From: Bradyrhizobium sp. AZCC 1610
GTDB lineage: Bacteria > Pseudomonadota > Alphaproteobacteria > Rhizobiales > Xanthobacteraceae
NCBI RefSeq assembly: GCF_036924515.1
Contig: NZ_JAZHRR010000001.1
Span: 5,737,001-5,801,000, forward strand
Reading direction: 5' to 3'
DNA length: 64,000 bases
In this document: positions 53,755-62,785 of the stretch, piece after piece
How positions within the stretch are numbered: position 1 is the stretch's first letter
Layout of the letters: every line of letters begins with the position of its first letter
The notes under the pieces: model-generated
The model's database searches: none
Told to the model about the DNA's origin: nothing
What the model saw: the letters and a program-made list of their open reading frames with translations, nothing else
Position numbers and translations under genes: made by a program

Positions 53755-53784
53755 CGGCGGGCTTTCGCCCGCCGCTTGTTTTTT
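53755..53784 (+). terminator. Intrinsic terminator after tcmP
   Basis: An 8-bp GC stem CGGCGGGC / GCCCGCCG with loop TTTC, followed by a run of six T. A further inverted repeat, ATTGCCGGG / CCCGGCAAT at 53791-53813, lies between it and the rpoD stop and may serve rpoD from the other side. Confidence 0.85.
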
Positions 53785-53825
53785 GGATGGATTGCCGGGT
53801 CAAGCCCGGCAATGGCGAGCTTGAA

Positions 53826-55946
53826 TTAGTTGTCCAAGAAGCTCCGCAGCTTCCGCGACCGCGACGGATGCTTCAGCTTGCGCAGCGCCTTCGCCTCGAT
53901 CTGACGGATGCGTTCGCGCGTCACGCTGAACTGCTGGCCGACTTCTTCCAGCGTGTGGTCGGTGTTCATGCCGATGCCGAAGCGCATGCGGAGCACGCGT
54001 TCTTCTCGCGGCGTGAGCGAGGCCAGCACCCGCGTGGTGGTTTCGCGCAGGTTGGACTGGATCGCCGCATCGATCGGCAGGATCGCGTTCTTGTCCTCGA
54101 TGAAATCGCCGAGGTGTGAATCTTCCTCGTCGCCGACAGGCGTTTCCAGCGAGAGCGGCTCTTTCGCGATCTTGAGGACCTTGCGGACCTTCTCGAGCGG
54201 CATGCCGAGCTTCTCGGCGAGCTCTTCGGGCGTCGGCTCGCGGCCGATCTCGTTGAGCATCTGGCGGCTGGTGCGCACGATCTTGTTGATGGTCTCGATC
54301 ATGTGCACGGGAATGCGGATGGTGCGCGCCTGGTCGGCGATCGAGCGCGTGATCGCCTGCCGGATCCACCACGTGGCGTAGGTCGAGAACTTGTAGCCGC
54401 GGCGGTATTCGAATTTATCGACCGCCTTCATCAACCCGATGTTGCCTTCCTGGATCAGGTCGAGGAACTGCAGGCCGCGGTTGGTGTATTTCTTGGCGAT
54501 CGAAATCACGAGACGCAGGTTGGCCTCGACCATTTCCTTCTTGGCCTGGCGCGCTTCGCGCTCGCCCTTTTGCACGCCGTGCACGATCTTGCGGAATTCG
54601 CCGATCTCGAGGCCGGTGAGGGCTGCCAGCGACTGGATCTCATGGCGCAGCTCCTTGATGCGGTCCTTTTCGTGATGGACGAAATTCTTCCAGCCTTTTG
54701 CCGAAAGTTTCGAGACACGGTTGAGCCAGCGCGGATCGAGCTCCGAGCCCTGGTAGTTGCGCAAAAAGTCTTCGCGCGCGACGCCGTGGCTGTCACCCAA
54801 ACGAAGCAGACGGCCTTCGAACGAGACCAGCTTCTTGTTGATGTCGTAGAGCTGCTCGACGAGGGAATCGATACGGGCCTGGTTCAGGCGCAGCGACTTC
54901 ACCTCGACGATGATTTCGTCCTTCAGCTTCTTGTACTTGCGCTCCTGCGAGGGCGACAGCGACTCGCTCTGCAGCTGGTTGGCGATATCCTGTTCCTGCA
55001 GGCGGCGCAGCTTCTTGTATTCGGAGGCGATCTTGTCAAAAGTTTCGACCACCTTCGGCTTCAGCTCGGCCTCGATGGCGGCGAGCGACATCTGGTTTTC
55101 GAACTCGTCGTCGTCCATGTCGCCTTCGGCGGCGGCTTCGGCCGGATCTTTCTCTTCGGTGTCCGCACCGGGCGCAGGCGCGGCGCGGAACGGGGTCGCC
55201 GACGGCGGGGCCGCGGGCGGCGCGACGTGCGCAGGCGCAGCCGCGCCATTGGCGTCAGCAACGGGAGCTGCGTCAGCACCGGCGCCGGCGATCAACGCCG
55301 GGTTCATGTTGTTCTTGGCGTCGGGGCCAGCGTAGGTGGCTTCGAGATCGATGATGTCGCGGAGGAATATCTTTCCTTCGTTGAGTTCATCGCGCCAGAT
55401 GATGATGGCCTGGAAGGTCAGCGGGCTTTCGCACAGCCCTGCGATCATCGCCTCGCGGCCGGCCTCGATGCGTTTCGCGATCGCGATTTCGCCTTCGCGC
55501 GACAGCAATTCCACCGTGCCCATCTCGCGCAGATACATGCGGACGGGATCGTCGGTGCGCTCGCCGGGTTCGGACTTCTTGACTTCGGTGACGGCCTTCT
55601 GCGTGACCTCGACAAGCTCGTTGTCGGTGTCGTCGTCGGCCTCTTCCTTTTCCTCGTCGGCGTCGGCCTCTTCGGCCTCGGACACGTTGATGCCCATGTC
55701 GGAGAGCATCGACATGATGTCCTCGATCTGTTCGGGCGAGGTGGTGTCGGAGGGCAGCACTTCGTTGAGCTGATCGAAGGTCACGAAGCCGCGCTTCTTG
55801 GCCTGCTTGATCATCTTCTTGACCGCGGCATCGGAAAGGTCGAGCAACGGCGACGGCGCGTCGGCAGAATCCTTCTCAGGGGCGTCCGCTGCCTTGTCGT
55901 CTTTTTCCTTGTCTTTAACCTGCAGCGTCTTTGCCTTGGTGGCCAT
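53826..55946 (-). CDS. rpoD: RNA polymerase primary sigma factor sigma-70
   Basis: A 706-residue protein of normal length for alphaproteobacterial RpoD. The N-terminal region 1.1 is recognisable by [18 protein letters not shown], followed by an acidic linker. Region 1.2-2 includes [29 protein letters not shown] and [76 protein letters not shown]. Region 4 has [55 protein letters not shown]. An Ala/Pro-rich insert lies around residues 220-260. It directs housekeeping transcription. The dnaG gene lies 394 bp upstream on the same strand, the classic dnaG-rpoD arrangement. Confidence 0.97.
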   Translation of the reverse strand: MATKAKTLQVKDKEKDDKAADAPEKDSADAPSPLLDLSDAAVKKMIKQAKKRGFVTFDQLNEVLPSDTTSPEQIEDIMSMLSDMGINVSEAEEADADEEKEEADDDTDNELVEVTQKAVTEVKKSEPGERTDDPVRMYLREMGTVELLSREGEIAIAKRIEAGREAMIAGLCESPLTFQAIIIWRDELNEGKIFLRDIIDLEATYAGPDAKNNMNPALIAGAGADAAPVADANGAAAPAHVAPPAAPPSATPFRAAPAPGADTEEKDPAEAAAEGDMDDDEFENQMSLAAIEAELKPKVVETFDKIASEYKKLRRLQEQDIANQLQSESLSPSQERKYKKLKDEIIVEVKSLRLNQARIDSLVEQLYDINKKLVSFEGRLLRLGDSHGVAREDFLRNYQGSELDPRWLNRVSKLSAKGWKNFVHHEKDRIKELRHEIQSLAALTGLEIGEFRKIVHGVQKGEREARQAKKEMVEANLRLVISIAKKYTNRGLQFLDLIQEGNIGLMKAVDKFEYRRGYKFSTYATWWIRQAITRSIADQARTIRIPVHMIETINKIVRTSRQMLNEIGREPTPEELAEKLGMPLEKVRKVLKIAKEPLSLETPVGDEEDSHLGDFIEDKNAILPIDAAIQSNLRETTTRVLASLTPREERVLRMRFGIGMNTDHTLEEVGQQFSVTRERIRQIEAKALRKLKHPSRSRKLRSFLDN

Positions 55947-56340
55947 TCATCAAGCTCCCGAAACGCGCTCGTGCGGGATGGCGCGCAACGCCACCCGCCT
56001 CTGAATTACTGAAGTCGTCGGCGGGATGTCTTTTGTTTGAAAAGCCAACCCGCTAGATCCTTGCTCTTAGCGCGTGATCGTTTCGGAAAACCGGATATCC
56101 ACTTTTCCGGATCACGCCCGTGCCCCCTGAATATTCCGCATGCTCACGACGCGCAAAGGGCGGCGCAGACTGTCGCCACCCCTTTGACCGCCATCGCCGG
56201 TGTTATGCCAATAGCCCTTCGGCGCCGTTAAAGTAACCTTCGGACTATTAAGCTTCGCTTAACCCTGTTTTTGCCGCCAAACCATGGATTTGGCGAGTCT
56301 TTTTGCGGGCACGGCCGCCGCCGTCCGCATCATTTTTTTA
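55947..56340. other. rpoD upstream region between dnaG and rpoD
   Basis: About 394 bases without a gene. It must hold the rpoD promoter(s), since dnaG ends at 56341. A hairpin-forming repeat at 56072-56117 is listed separately. The stretch near 56230-56280 is AT-rich. Confidence 0.55.
56072..56117. repeat. Hairpin repeat in the rpoD upstream region
   Basis: Outer arms GCGTGATC and GATCACGC are perfect complements. Inner arms CGGAAAA (56084-56090) and TTTTCCG (56103-56109) pair as well, with a slight offset. I associate this sequence type with dispersed elements of Bradyrhizobium-like genomes. Confidence 0.6.
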
Positions 56341-58362
56341 TCACACGCTCTTCAGGAACCGGCCCGAAAGCTCGCCAAAACCCTCGATCAGGGCCTCCGT
56401 GCCGTCGAGCGACTCCAGCCGGGCGCTCACGTCCTTAAGCCATGCCAGATTGGACTCACTGGGCTCATCGCCCAACGCCAGTTCGGCATCTTTCTTCTCC
56501 CTAAGTAGGGCGTGCGTTTTCTGATGCAAGACAACGAGTTGCTGCCAGGTGGCCAAAACATCTTCCCGCGCCGCGCCGGGCTTGGTGCCCCACACGGCCG
56601 AGGTCGTGATCGCCCGCTCAACCCTTTGAAGAACCTCGCCTAATCCGCGCGCCTCAAGATCGGCCCGCATTTTCTCGGCCTGCTCCTCGACGTCAGGAGA
56701 ATGGTGATGGTCGTTGGCGAAGGCCGCGATAACGCCGGCGCGCAACTTATTTGCCTCGGGATGGGCCAGTTCCAGCGCGGCCACCTCCTCCAGATGGTCG
56801 TGCAGGAGCCACGGGTGATTGATCAGGGACTGCAAAATCAGCGCCTCGCGGCGGGACATGGCGCTGCGCTGGCCGCGCATGATCGGGCTGGTCGCGAGCT
56901 GCGGGCTGGCCGCCTGGTAGGGGCCGGACGCGATCACGGGGCTTGTGCCCGCCCCCGGCCCGCGCCCGCCCCGGGCGGCGAATCGGCCAGCGGGGCCCTG
57001 GTTGAAGCCGCTGCGCGGGGCAAAACGGCGACCTGATTCGCTTCCCCCTCCCCCGCGGAAATTGCCCCTGCCGTAACCGCCGCGGCCGCCGTCCGGCGCA
57101 AAAGTGCGCTGCAGGCGCTCGGCCAGATCCTGGCGATAGTAACGCCGCACGACCTCGTCACGAATGCCGTTACTGAGTTCGCCAATCCGCGCTTCCAGCG
57201 CCGCACGCCGCTCCGGCGTGGCAAAACTGCCGCCCTCGATCTCGCGCGACCAGAGCATGTCAGATAGCGAACGCGCGGCTGATATCACTTCCTCGATCGC
57301 GCCGCGCCCACCTGAGCGCGCGAGATCGTCAGGGTCCTGGCCTTCCGGCAGCAGCGCAAAGCGCAGGCTCTTGCCGGGAAGGAGAGCAGGCAGCGCCAGG
57401 TCGGCGGCGCGATAGGCCGCCTTTTGCCCGGCGCGGTCGCCGTCGAAACAGAGGATCGGCTCGTCCGCCATCTTCCAGAGCAGCGCGAGCTGGTTTTCGG
57501 TGAGCGCCGTGCCGAGCGGCGCGACGGCGCCACCAAAGCCCGCAGTGACCATGGCGATGACGTCGACATAGCCTTCGACCACGATCAATGGCGAGCCGTT
57601 ATGCGTCGCCTGCCGCGCGGTTGACAGGTTGTAGAGATTGTCGCCCTTGTGAAACAGCGGTGTTTCCGGCGAGTTCAGGTATTTTGCCGGAACGTCCTTT
57701 TCCAGCGCGCGGCCGCCGAAGGCGATGACGCGGCCCCTCGCATCGGTGATCGGAAACATCACGCGATCCTTGAAACGATCGAACGGAACGGGCTTGTCCT
57801 CGCCCGCCACCAGCAGCCCCGCCTCCACCATGTCCTCGGTCGAAATGCCCTGTGCGCCCAGATGCTCCTTCAGCGCGAAACGATCCGGCGGCGCATAGCC
57901 AAGGCGAAACTGCAGCTGCGTCGCCGGAGAAATGCCGCGGTCGCCGAGATAGCCGCGCGCCTTGGCGCCGTTACGCGACGCCAGCGTGTCGGCAAAGAAT
58001 TTTGCCGCGAGTTCCATTACGTCATGGAGCGTCTTGCGGCGCTGCTCGTGCCGCGCGGCGTCAGGGGTCGCCGCCGGCAGCGCCATGCCGGCCATCGCGG
58101 CAAGGCGCTCGACGGCTTCCGCGAAGCCGACGCCCTCGGTCTCCATCAAAAACGAGATGATGTCGCCATGCTTGCCGGAGGAGAAGTCGTGGTAAAAGCC
58201 CTTCTGGTCGTTGACCGTGAACGACGGCGACTTCTCCTGCTGGAACGGCGACAGCCCCTTAAACTCCCGCCCCGCCTTCTTTAACTTGACGCGGCGGCCC
58301 ACGACTTCCGAGACCGGAAGCCGGGCGCGCAGTTCGTCGAGGAATTGAGGCGAGAAGCGCAT
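56341..58362 (-). CDS. dnaG: DNA primase
   Basis: A 673-residue protein from the ATG at 58362; the frame extends 102 bases further without support. The CHC2-type zinc-finger domain reads VVGRRVKLKKAGREFKGLSPFQQEKSPSFTVNDQKGFYHDFSSGKHGD. Its usual cysteine/histidine ligands are changed (SPFQQ in place of CPFH, FSSGKHGD in place of FGCGxxGD). This is common in alphaproteobacteria to my knowledge, but the loss is worth noting. The TOPRIM domain has IVVEGYVDVIAM and FDGDRAGQKAA. A Gly/Arg-rich linker (GRGGYGRGNFRGGGG) precedes the C-terminal DnaB-binding helices. It makes RNA primers for replication. Linked to rpoD. Confidence 0.95.
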   Translation of the reverse strand: MRFSPQFLDELRARLPVSEVVGRRVKLKKAGREFKGLSPFQQEKSPSFTVNDQKGFYHDFSSGKHGDIISFLMETEGVGFAEAVERLAAMAGMALPAATPDAARHEQRRKTLHDVMELAAKFFADTLASRNGAKARGYLGDRGISPATQLQFRLGYAPPDRFALKEHLGAQGISTEDMVEAGLLVAGEDKPVPFDRFKDRVMFPITDARGRVIAFGGRALEKDVPAKYLNSPETPLFHKGDNLYNLSTARQATHNGSPLIVVEGYVDVIAMVTAGFGGAVAPLGTALTENQLALLWKMADEPILCFDGDRAGQKAAYRAADLALPALLPGKSLRFALLPEGQDPDDLARSGGRGAIEEVISAARSLSDMLWSREIEGGSFATPERRAALEARIGELSNGIRDEVVRRYYRQDLAERLQRTFAPDGGRGGYGRGNFRGGGGSESGRRFAPRSGFNQGPAGRFAARGGRGPGAGTSPVIASGPYQAASPQLATSPIMRGQRSAMSRREALILQSLINHPWLLHDHLEEVAALELAHPEANKLRAGVIAAFANDHHHSPDVEEQAEKMRADLEARGLGEVLQRVERAITTSAVWGTKPGAAREDVLATWQQLVVLHQKTHALLREKKDAELALGDEPSESNLAWLKDVSARLESLDGTEALIEGFGELSGRFLKSV

Positions 58363-58493
58363 GGGGTGAGTTTTTGCCTGAGTCGTGGCGGTTGCCAACC
58401 GATCATCGATATAGGGATGCGCCGGGAAAATACGAAGGTTGTCGGGCTTCTCCCGGCTATTCACAGGGCCGGAAGCGGCACAATCCCTCCTTC

Positions 58494-58618
58494 GTCATGG
58501 CCGGGCATAGCCGTCCGAAGGACGGCGTCGCTTCCGCTCGCCTATGTCCCGGCCACCCACGTCTTTGGCATCGCCAGCAAGAAAGACGTGGATGCCCGGG
58601 TCAAGCCCGGGCATGACG
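58494..58618. repeat. Dispersed repeat, copy 1
   Basis: The ends GTCATGGCCGGGCAT and GCCCGGGCATGAC are inverted copies. It shares most of its first 75 bases with the element at 63426-63583 (AGCCGTC.GAAGGACGGCGTCG in outline). It fills the gap between dnaG and the chlorite-dismutase-like gene. Confidence 0.75.
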
Positions 58619-58675
58619 TAGTATGCGGCGTCGACTCCGCTTGAACCCATCCCCGTTCCGGGCTTCCATACCTCC

Positions 58676-59245
58676 ATGTTCACGGTTTTCCGGGGCGGCC
58701 ATAGCGGGGCGTGGCGGGTGACGCGGTTCGGGCCGGTCAGGGGCGCGTCGCTTTCGCCGACGCCGGCCCTGTCGGTCGTGCATTCGCTATCGATCGCGCT
58801 GCCGATCCTGCCCTCGCCGACCTCCTGGCGGCTGGCCGGCGTCGCCAGCCACCTGCGCTATACCGAGCGCGACGAAAAGAAACGGCTTGATGCCGTTCGA
58901 GCCGAGATCGGCCGCCCCGAGGCAACCTGCGCCGCGCTGATCCCGATCAAGAAATCGGCGGCGTGGTGGGAGCTGACGCAGGAAGAGCGGCGGCAGATTT
59001 TTGAGGACAGATCGCACCACATTGCGGCGAGCCTGAAATATCTGCCGACGGTCGCCCGTCAGCTCTATCACTGCCGCGATCTCGGCGAGCCCTTCGACTT
59101 CCTGACCTGGTTCGAATACGCGCCCGCCGATGCTGACAGGTTCGAGGAGTTGGTCCACACGCTGCGCGCCACTGAGGAATGGCGCTATGTCGAGCGCGAG
59201 GTGGATATCCGCATGGAGCGCGAGCGGCTGGATGCGGGTGTTTGA
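58676..59245 (+). CDS. Chlorite dismutase-family protein
   Basis: A 189-residue protein. The C-terminal half matches the Cld/HemQ-like family: AWWELTQEERRQIFEDRSHHIAASLKYLPTVARQLYHCRDLGEPFDFLTWFEYAPADADRFEELVHTLRATEEWRYVEREVDIRM. These are ferredoxin-like dimeric proteins, many binding heme. The tandem histidines in DRSHHI lie where a heme ligand would be expected. The N-terminal half is shorter than in pentameric chlorite dismutases, matching the short group found in Nitrobacter-like bacteria. Activity on chlorite is unproven. It stands alone, flanked by dispersed repeats. Confidence 0.85.
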   Translation: MFTVFRGGHSGAWRVTRFGPVRGASLSPTPALSVVHSLSIALPILPSPTSWRLAGVASHLRYTERDEKKRLDAVRAEIGRPEATCAALIPIKKSAAWWELTQEERRQIFEDRSHHIAASLKYLPTVARQLYHCRDLGEPFDFLTWFEYAPADADRFEELVHTLRATEEWRYVEREVDIRMERERLDAGV

Positions 59246-59250
59246 TTCTC

Positions 59251-59379
59251 GTGCCCCGGATGCTGCGCAGCGCGAAAGCGATGCGCTGCTACGCCGGGGC
59301 CCACTCTTGCGGCATAACAGGCGTGGCCTTGGGTCCCGGCTCTGCGGCGCAGCGCTACGCGCCGCACCTGGTCCGGGAC
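59251..59379. repeat. Dispersed repeat with nested inverted segments
   Basis: The element begins GTGCCCCGGATGCTGCGCAGCGC and contains matching inverted parts (GCGCTGC, CCGGGGCCCAC), then a second hairpin with GGGTCCCGG and GGTCCGGGAC. It fills the gap between the chlorite-dismutase-like gene and the minus-strand gene at 59387. Confidence 0.55.
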
Positions 59380-59386
59380 AAGAGAG

Positions 59387-59785
59387 CTACTGCTCCAGAA
59401 ACTTGCCCGAGGCGATCTGTGGCAGGCCGGTGACCGGCCAGTTATAGACATAGGTCCACGCTTCGCCGGCCGCGCCGTCCGCGTGCGTCACGGACAGCAT
59501 GCGGCGGATATATTCGGTCGGTTCCGGAAAGCCTGCGCCGCAGGCTTCATACATGTCGAGTTCGCCGAGCAGCGCGTCGCGGTCGCGCAGGCGATACAGT
59601 TCGCCGAACACGACGTCGCCGGCGTCATCCGAGAGCACCAGCCCCGGATAATGCTTGATGAGGTAGAGCCGGCCGCGGCAGGTGGCTGCGCCCAAAAAAT
59701 CCGCGCTGCGCGACAAAAGCTGCGCCATCGGATGGTCGAAGCCGCGCATCAGCGTGCCGTAGACGAACAGACGATCTGAAATCAT
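59387..59785 (-). CDS. Gamma-glutamylcyclotransferase-like protein (AIG2/GGCT fold)
   Basis: A 132-residue protein. The start ISDRLFVYGTLMRGFDHPMAQLL has the YGTL motif of the fold, which binds the substrate's glutamyl group. GAATCRGRLYLIKHYPGLVLSDDAGDVVFGELYRLRDRDALLGELDMYE carries the conserved GELY segment and a glutamate in ELDMYE that serves as general acid/base in the family. Substrate may be a gamma-glutamyl amine or peptide. Cytoplasmic. It stands alone between a dispersed repeat and the transglutaminase gene. Confidence 0.92.
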   Translation of the reverse strand: MISDRLFVYGTLMRGFDHPMAQLLSRSADFLGAATCRGRLYLIKHYPGLVLSDDAGDVVFGELYRLRDRDALLGELDMYEACGAGFPEPTEYIRRMLSVTHADGAAGEAWTYVYNWPVTGLPQIASGKFLEQ

Positions 59786-59916
59786 GCGCGCAGTTATCCC
59801 GTCAATGCGCCCGGGATCAAGCCGGCACGACCTCGTCGCTGATGACGAAAAACTTCACCAGATCAATCCGCCCGAAACTCGTGGACAGCGCGACGTCGGC
59901 GGCATCTCTCCATGGG

Positions 59917-60843
59917 TCAGACCTTTTCCGCCTGCTGTTCCCCGTGTTGCGCTGCTGTCGCCTCGCCGGCCGAGACGACGCTGATATCGACCTCCATGCC
60001 GGCGAACGCATCGGTTGGGCCGAGATACGTCCCGTGCAGCGGGACCGCCTGGCGCGGATCGCGCGCCACCGCCACCCGGATGAGATCGCGGGTGCCGACG
60101 ATGCCATTGGTCGGATCGAACTCGATCCACCCCGCACTCGGCAGATAGACCTGCACCCAGGCATGCGTCGAGCCGCCGCCGACATGACCATGCGCGCCGT
60201 CGCCGGGAATGAAGATGTAGCCGGACACAAATCGCGCGGCGATGCCGAGCCGGCGCAGCGCCTCGATCATGAACAGCGCATAGTCGCGGCAGGTGCCGGA
60301 TCCGGTCTGCAGCGTGTCGAGCGGATGCTGGGTGCCCTGCTCGTGGCGCTTGCGATAATTGAAGGCCTCGCGAATGCCATGCGTCATGCCGCTCAGGATG
60401 TTGAAGGTCGGCGTCGGCCCCTCGGCGTCGAGAAATTTTCGCGCCCAGGCCGACAGCTCGCCATTGGGATCGCCATATTGCGGCGTGACGAACTGCAACA
60501 GGTCGGGAAATTCCTCGTCGTCGTAGAGGAACGGATAGAAATGAGCGGGATCGTCCGCGGTCAGCGCGAACTCTTCCGCCGGATTGTGCTCGACGGTGGC
60601 GGTCGCCGTGAACGACAAGGTATCGGCGCGCTCGTCGAAGGTCGCGATCGCGACGGTGTTGCCGAACACGTCGTGGATCCAGCGCAGCTGCATCGGCTTC
60701 GGTTCGATCTCGAGGTGGCTTGCGCGTATCCGCAAATCATGGCCCGGCAGCGGCCGCAGCATGATGCGGTGCTCGCCGAACGCGACCGGGCGGGTGTAGC
60801 GATAAACGGTCTTGTGGTTGATGGTCAGGAGCGGCATCGTCAA
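59917..60843 (-). CDS. Transglutaminase-like (cysteine protease fold) family protein
   Basis: A 308-residue protein. The N-terminal domain (LTINHKTVYRYTRPVAFGEHRIMLRPLPGHDLRI) is the bacterial transglutaminase-like N domain. The catalytic triad is intact: Cys185 in GSGTCRDYALF, His227 in GSTHAWVQVYLP and Asp243 in IEFDPTNG. Proteins of this group are thought to act as proteases or amidases; they are often encoded next to ATP-grasp or alpha-E genes, which are absent here. It is divergent from the N-formylglutamate amidohydrolase-like gene, with 96 bp between. No signal peptide. Confidence 0.92.
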   Translation of the reverse strand: MTMPLLTINHKTVYRYTRPVAFGEHRIMLRPLPGHDLRIRASHLEIEPKPMQLRWIHDVFGNTVAIATFDERADTLSFTATATVEHNPAEEFALTADDPAHFYPFLYDDEEFPDLLQFVTPQYGDPNGELSAWARKFLDAEGPTPTFNILSGMTHGIREAFNYRKRHEQGTQHPLDTLQTGSGTCRDYALFMIEALRRLGIAARFVSGYIFIPGDGAHGHVGGGSTHAWVQVYLPSAGWIEFDPTNGIVGTRDLIRVAVARDPRQAVPLHGTYLGPTDAFAGMEVDISVVSAGEATAAQHGEQQAEKV

Positions 60844-60939
60844 ACAATCGTCGATTCTGGTACGTCTGATCTAGACCAAATCCTGCTCAATTGTAGATCG
60901 GGGTGCCGTTTCGATAGGCACCGCTGTAAGGAAAACGCT

Positions 60940-61743
60940 TTGGACGCCGCCGCCAGCACAACCCTCCTCCTCAGCTCCGAAGATGTTCCTCCGGTCCGCG
61001 AGTTTAACGCAGCGGGACGGTCGCCGTTCCTGTTGACCTGCGACCATTACGGAAGGCTCATTCCGCGCGTGCTCGGCGACCTCGGCCTGCCGGAGAGTGA
61101 ATTGACGCGCCATATCGCCTGGGACATCGGGATTGCCGGCGTCGCGGAGGCGCTGTCGGCGCATCTCAACGCCCATCTGATCGTGCAGCGCTATTCGCGA
61201 CTCGTCATCGACTGCAACCGCCCGCCCCATGTCGCAAGCGCGATCCCGCGCATCAGCGAGGCCACGACGATTTCAGGCAATGAAGGCATTTCGCGCGAGG
61301 CCGCCGAGATACGACGCGCGCAGATCTTCGATCCCTATCACCGGCGCATCGACGAGATCATCGACCAGCGCGCGAGCGCCGATATGCCGACGGTGCTGGT
61401 GTCGCTGCACAGTTTTACGCCCGTCTATGCCGGGATCGCGCGGCCCTGGCATATCGGCACGCTCTATCATCGCGACACGCATCTGCCGCCGCTGCTGCTA
61501 AAGCTGCTGCGCGCCGAGGGCGATCTCGTGGTCGGTGACAACGAACCCTATGCAGTCAGCGACGAGACCGACTACACCATCCCCGTGCACGGCGAGGCAC
61601 GCGGGTTGATGAACACGGGAATCGAAATCCGCCAGGATTTGATCGGCGATCCCGCCGGAGAGAAGGCGTGGGCGGAGCGGCTTGCGCGGATTCTTGGCGA
61701 GGTCGAAAACATGATGCGGGCGCGGCAATTATTGTACGCCTAG
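60940..61743 (+). CDS. N-formylglutamate amidohydrolase family protein
   Basis: A 267-residue protein beginning at a TTG at 60940, with AAGGAAAACGC upstream; no ATG exists in frame near it, so the TTG decides the start. Family signs are FLLTCDHYGRLIPRVLGDLGLPESELTRHIAWDIG (the family usually has SHaG/p, here CDHYGR). SRLVIDCNRPP, VLVSLHSFTPVYAGIARPWHIGTLY and VGDNEPYAVSDETDYTIPVHGEARGLMNTGIEIRQDLI also match. Such enzymes remove formate from N-formylglutamate in histidine breakdown or act on similar compounds; no hut genes are nearby. It converges with the DUF3592 gene, their stop codons overlapping. Confidence 0.9.
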   Translation: MDAAASTTLLLSSEDVPPVREFNAAGRSPFLLTCDHYGRLIPRVLGDLGLPESELTRHIAWDIGIAGVAEALSAHLNAHLIVQRYSRLVIDCNRPPHVASAIPRISEATTISGNEGISREAAEIRRAQIFDPYHRRIDEIIDQRASADMPTVLVSLHSFTPVYAGIARPWHIGTLYHRDTHLPPLLLKLLRAEGDLVVGDNEPYAVSDETDYTIPVHGEARGLMNTGIEIRQDLIGDPAGEKAWAERLARILGEVENMMRARQLLYA

Positions 61744-62714
61744 CCGTGGACGGCGGCGTAATACGCCACGCCCCAGATCGCTGCGGCGGCGAGCCATAGC
61801 AGCCAGACGAAGCCCGTGCGCGGCTCGAGCGTGGCCTGCGATGGATTATCAGGGTTGACCCGGACCTTCACGCTGGCACCGTTCTTGTAATCAGTGGTGG
61901 ATTTGCGAACTAGCCAACTCGAGGTGGACGCGACGCTGCTCGCAAGCGTCGCATGCGTATTGGTGTAGGTGAGATTGTTGTACTTGTAGATGTAAGACAC
62001 CCTGCGCTGATACATGGTCTGGCCGCGCGACCGTCCATCCTTAGGCGCAGCGCGGTACTGCTCGATGTCGGAAAGCTTGATCGCGCCCGTCACGACAGGC
62101 CATTTCATCGCCAGCGATGCATGCCGATGCAGGACCAGCGCAAACAGCGCCACGGCGGTGCCGAAAGCGCCGAAGGCAACGGCCGCTGCAGAATTTTCCG
62201 GGTGTGGGAGCCGCGTCGAGACGAACTCGGTGATCTGATGCAGGCCGACCGCCGAGCCGAACACGATCGCCAGCACGATCGCGGTGCCGATGCCGAGACA
62301 ACCCCACATACCCTTCGGCAGGTCGCGCTCCAGCACCGCCTGGTCCGGATGCAGCGGATTGTAAAAAGCGGTAACGACAGCGCCGACCGGATATTTGGCG
62401 ATGGTTTCGGCGACCTGGAAATTTCCAAGGTCCTCGCCGATGCTGACGCGGTTGTTGCGCAGTTTCCTGCCCGCAACCGAATATTCGTAGACGATGTCGG
62501 CGAAGTTGCGCTCCTCGAAGCGATGCCCCTCCTCCCGGTCGCCATCGATCACCTTGACCTTGCGCACCTCGGCTTTCGAGACCACCACCTTGCCGGCGGT
62601 CGACGGCCATTCGCGCGCGGCGCGCACCTGCAGCGACTTGTAGGTGGCGGCGGCGAGGATCAGCCCGAGCGGGGCGAGCAGCATCGCATAGACGAACCAC
62701 GGCAGATCGGGCAT
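61740..62714 (-). CDS. Membrane protein with two DUF3592-like domains
   Basis: A 324-residue protein. A membrane helix (FVYAMLLAPLGLILAAATY) is followed by a first DUF3592-type domain (WPSTAGKVVVSKAEV ... FADIVYEYSVAGRKLRNNRVSIGE ... AVVTAFYNPLHPDQAVLERD). Two more helices come around residues 140-195. A second copy follows (WPVVTGAIKLSDIEQY ... VSYIYKYNNLTYTNTHATLAS ... VKVRVNPDNPSQATLEPR), with a last helix at the end. The internal duplication is clear from repeated W-P-x-(T/V)-x-G and N-P-x-(H/N)-P-x-(Q)-A-x-L-E patterns. Function unknown. Inner membrane. Confidence 0.88.
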   Translation of the reverse strand: MPDLPWFVYAMLLAPLGLILAAATYKSLQVRAAREWPSTAGKVVVSKAEVRKVKVIDGDREEGHRFEERNFADIVYEYSVAGRKLRNNRVSIGEDLGNFQVAETIAKYPVGAVVTAFYNPLHPDQAVLERDLPKGMWGCLGIGTAIVLAIVFGSAVGLHQITEFVSTRLPHPENSAAAVAFGAFGTAVALFALVLHRHASLAMKWPVVTGAIKLSDIEQYRAAPKDGRSRGQTMYQRRVSYIYKYNNLTYTNTHATLASSVASTSSWLVRKSTTDYKNGASVKVRVNPDNPSQATLEPRTGFVWLLWLAAAAIWGVAYYAAVHG

Positions 62715-62785
62715 CGGTCATCCCCCAACGACGGCGCTGGATTAGACGTGCCGCCGCCGTCGCGGGTTCAACAGCGCCAGCGGAT

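Noticed and set aside
54303..56012. 569-codon frame antisense to rpoD
   Set aside because: rpoD is unmistakable on the other strand; the frame is a GC-skew shadow.
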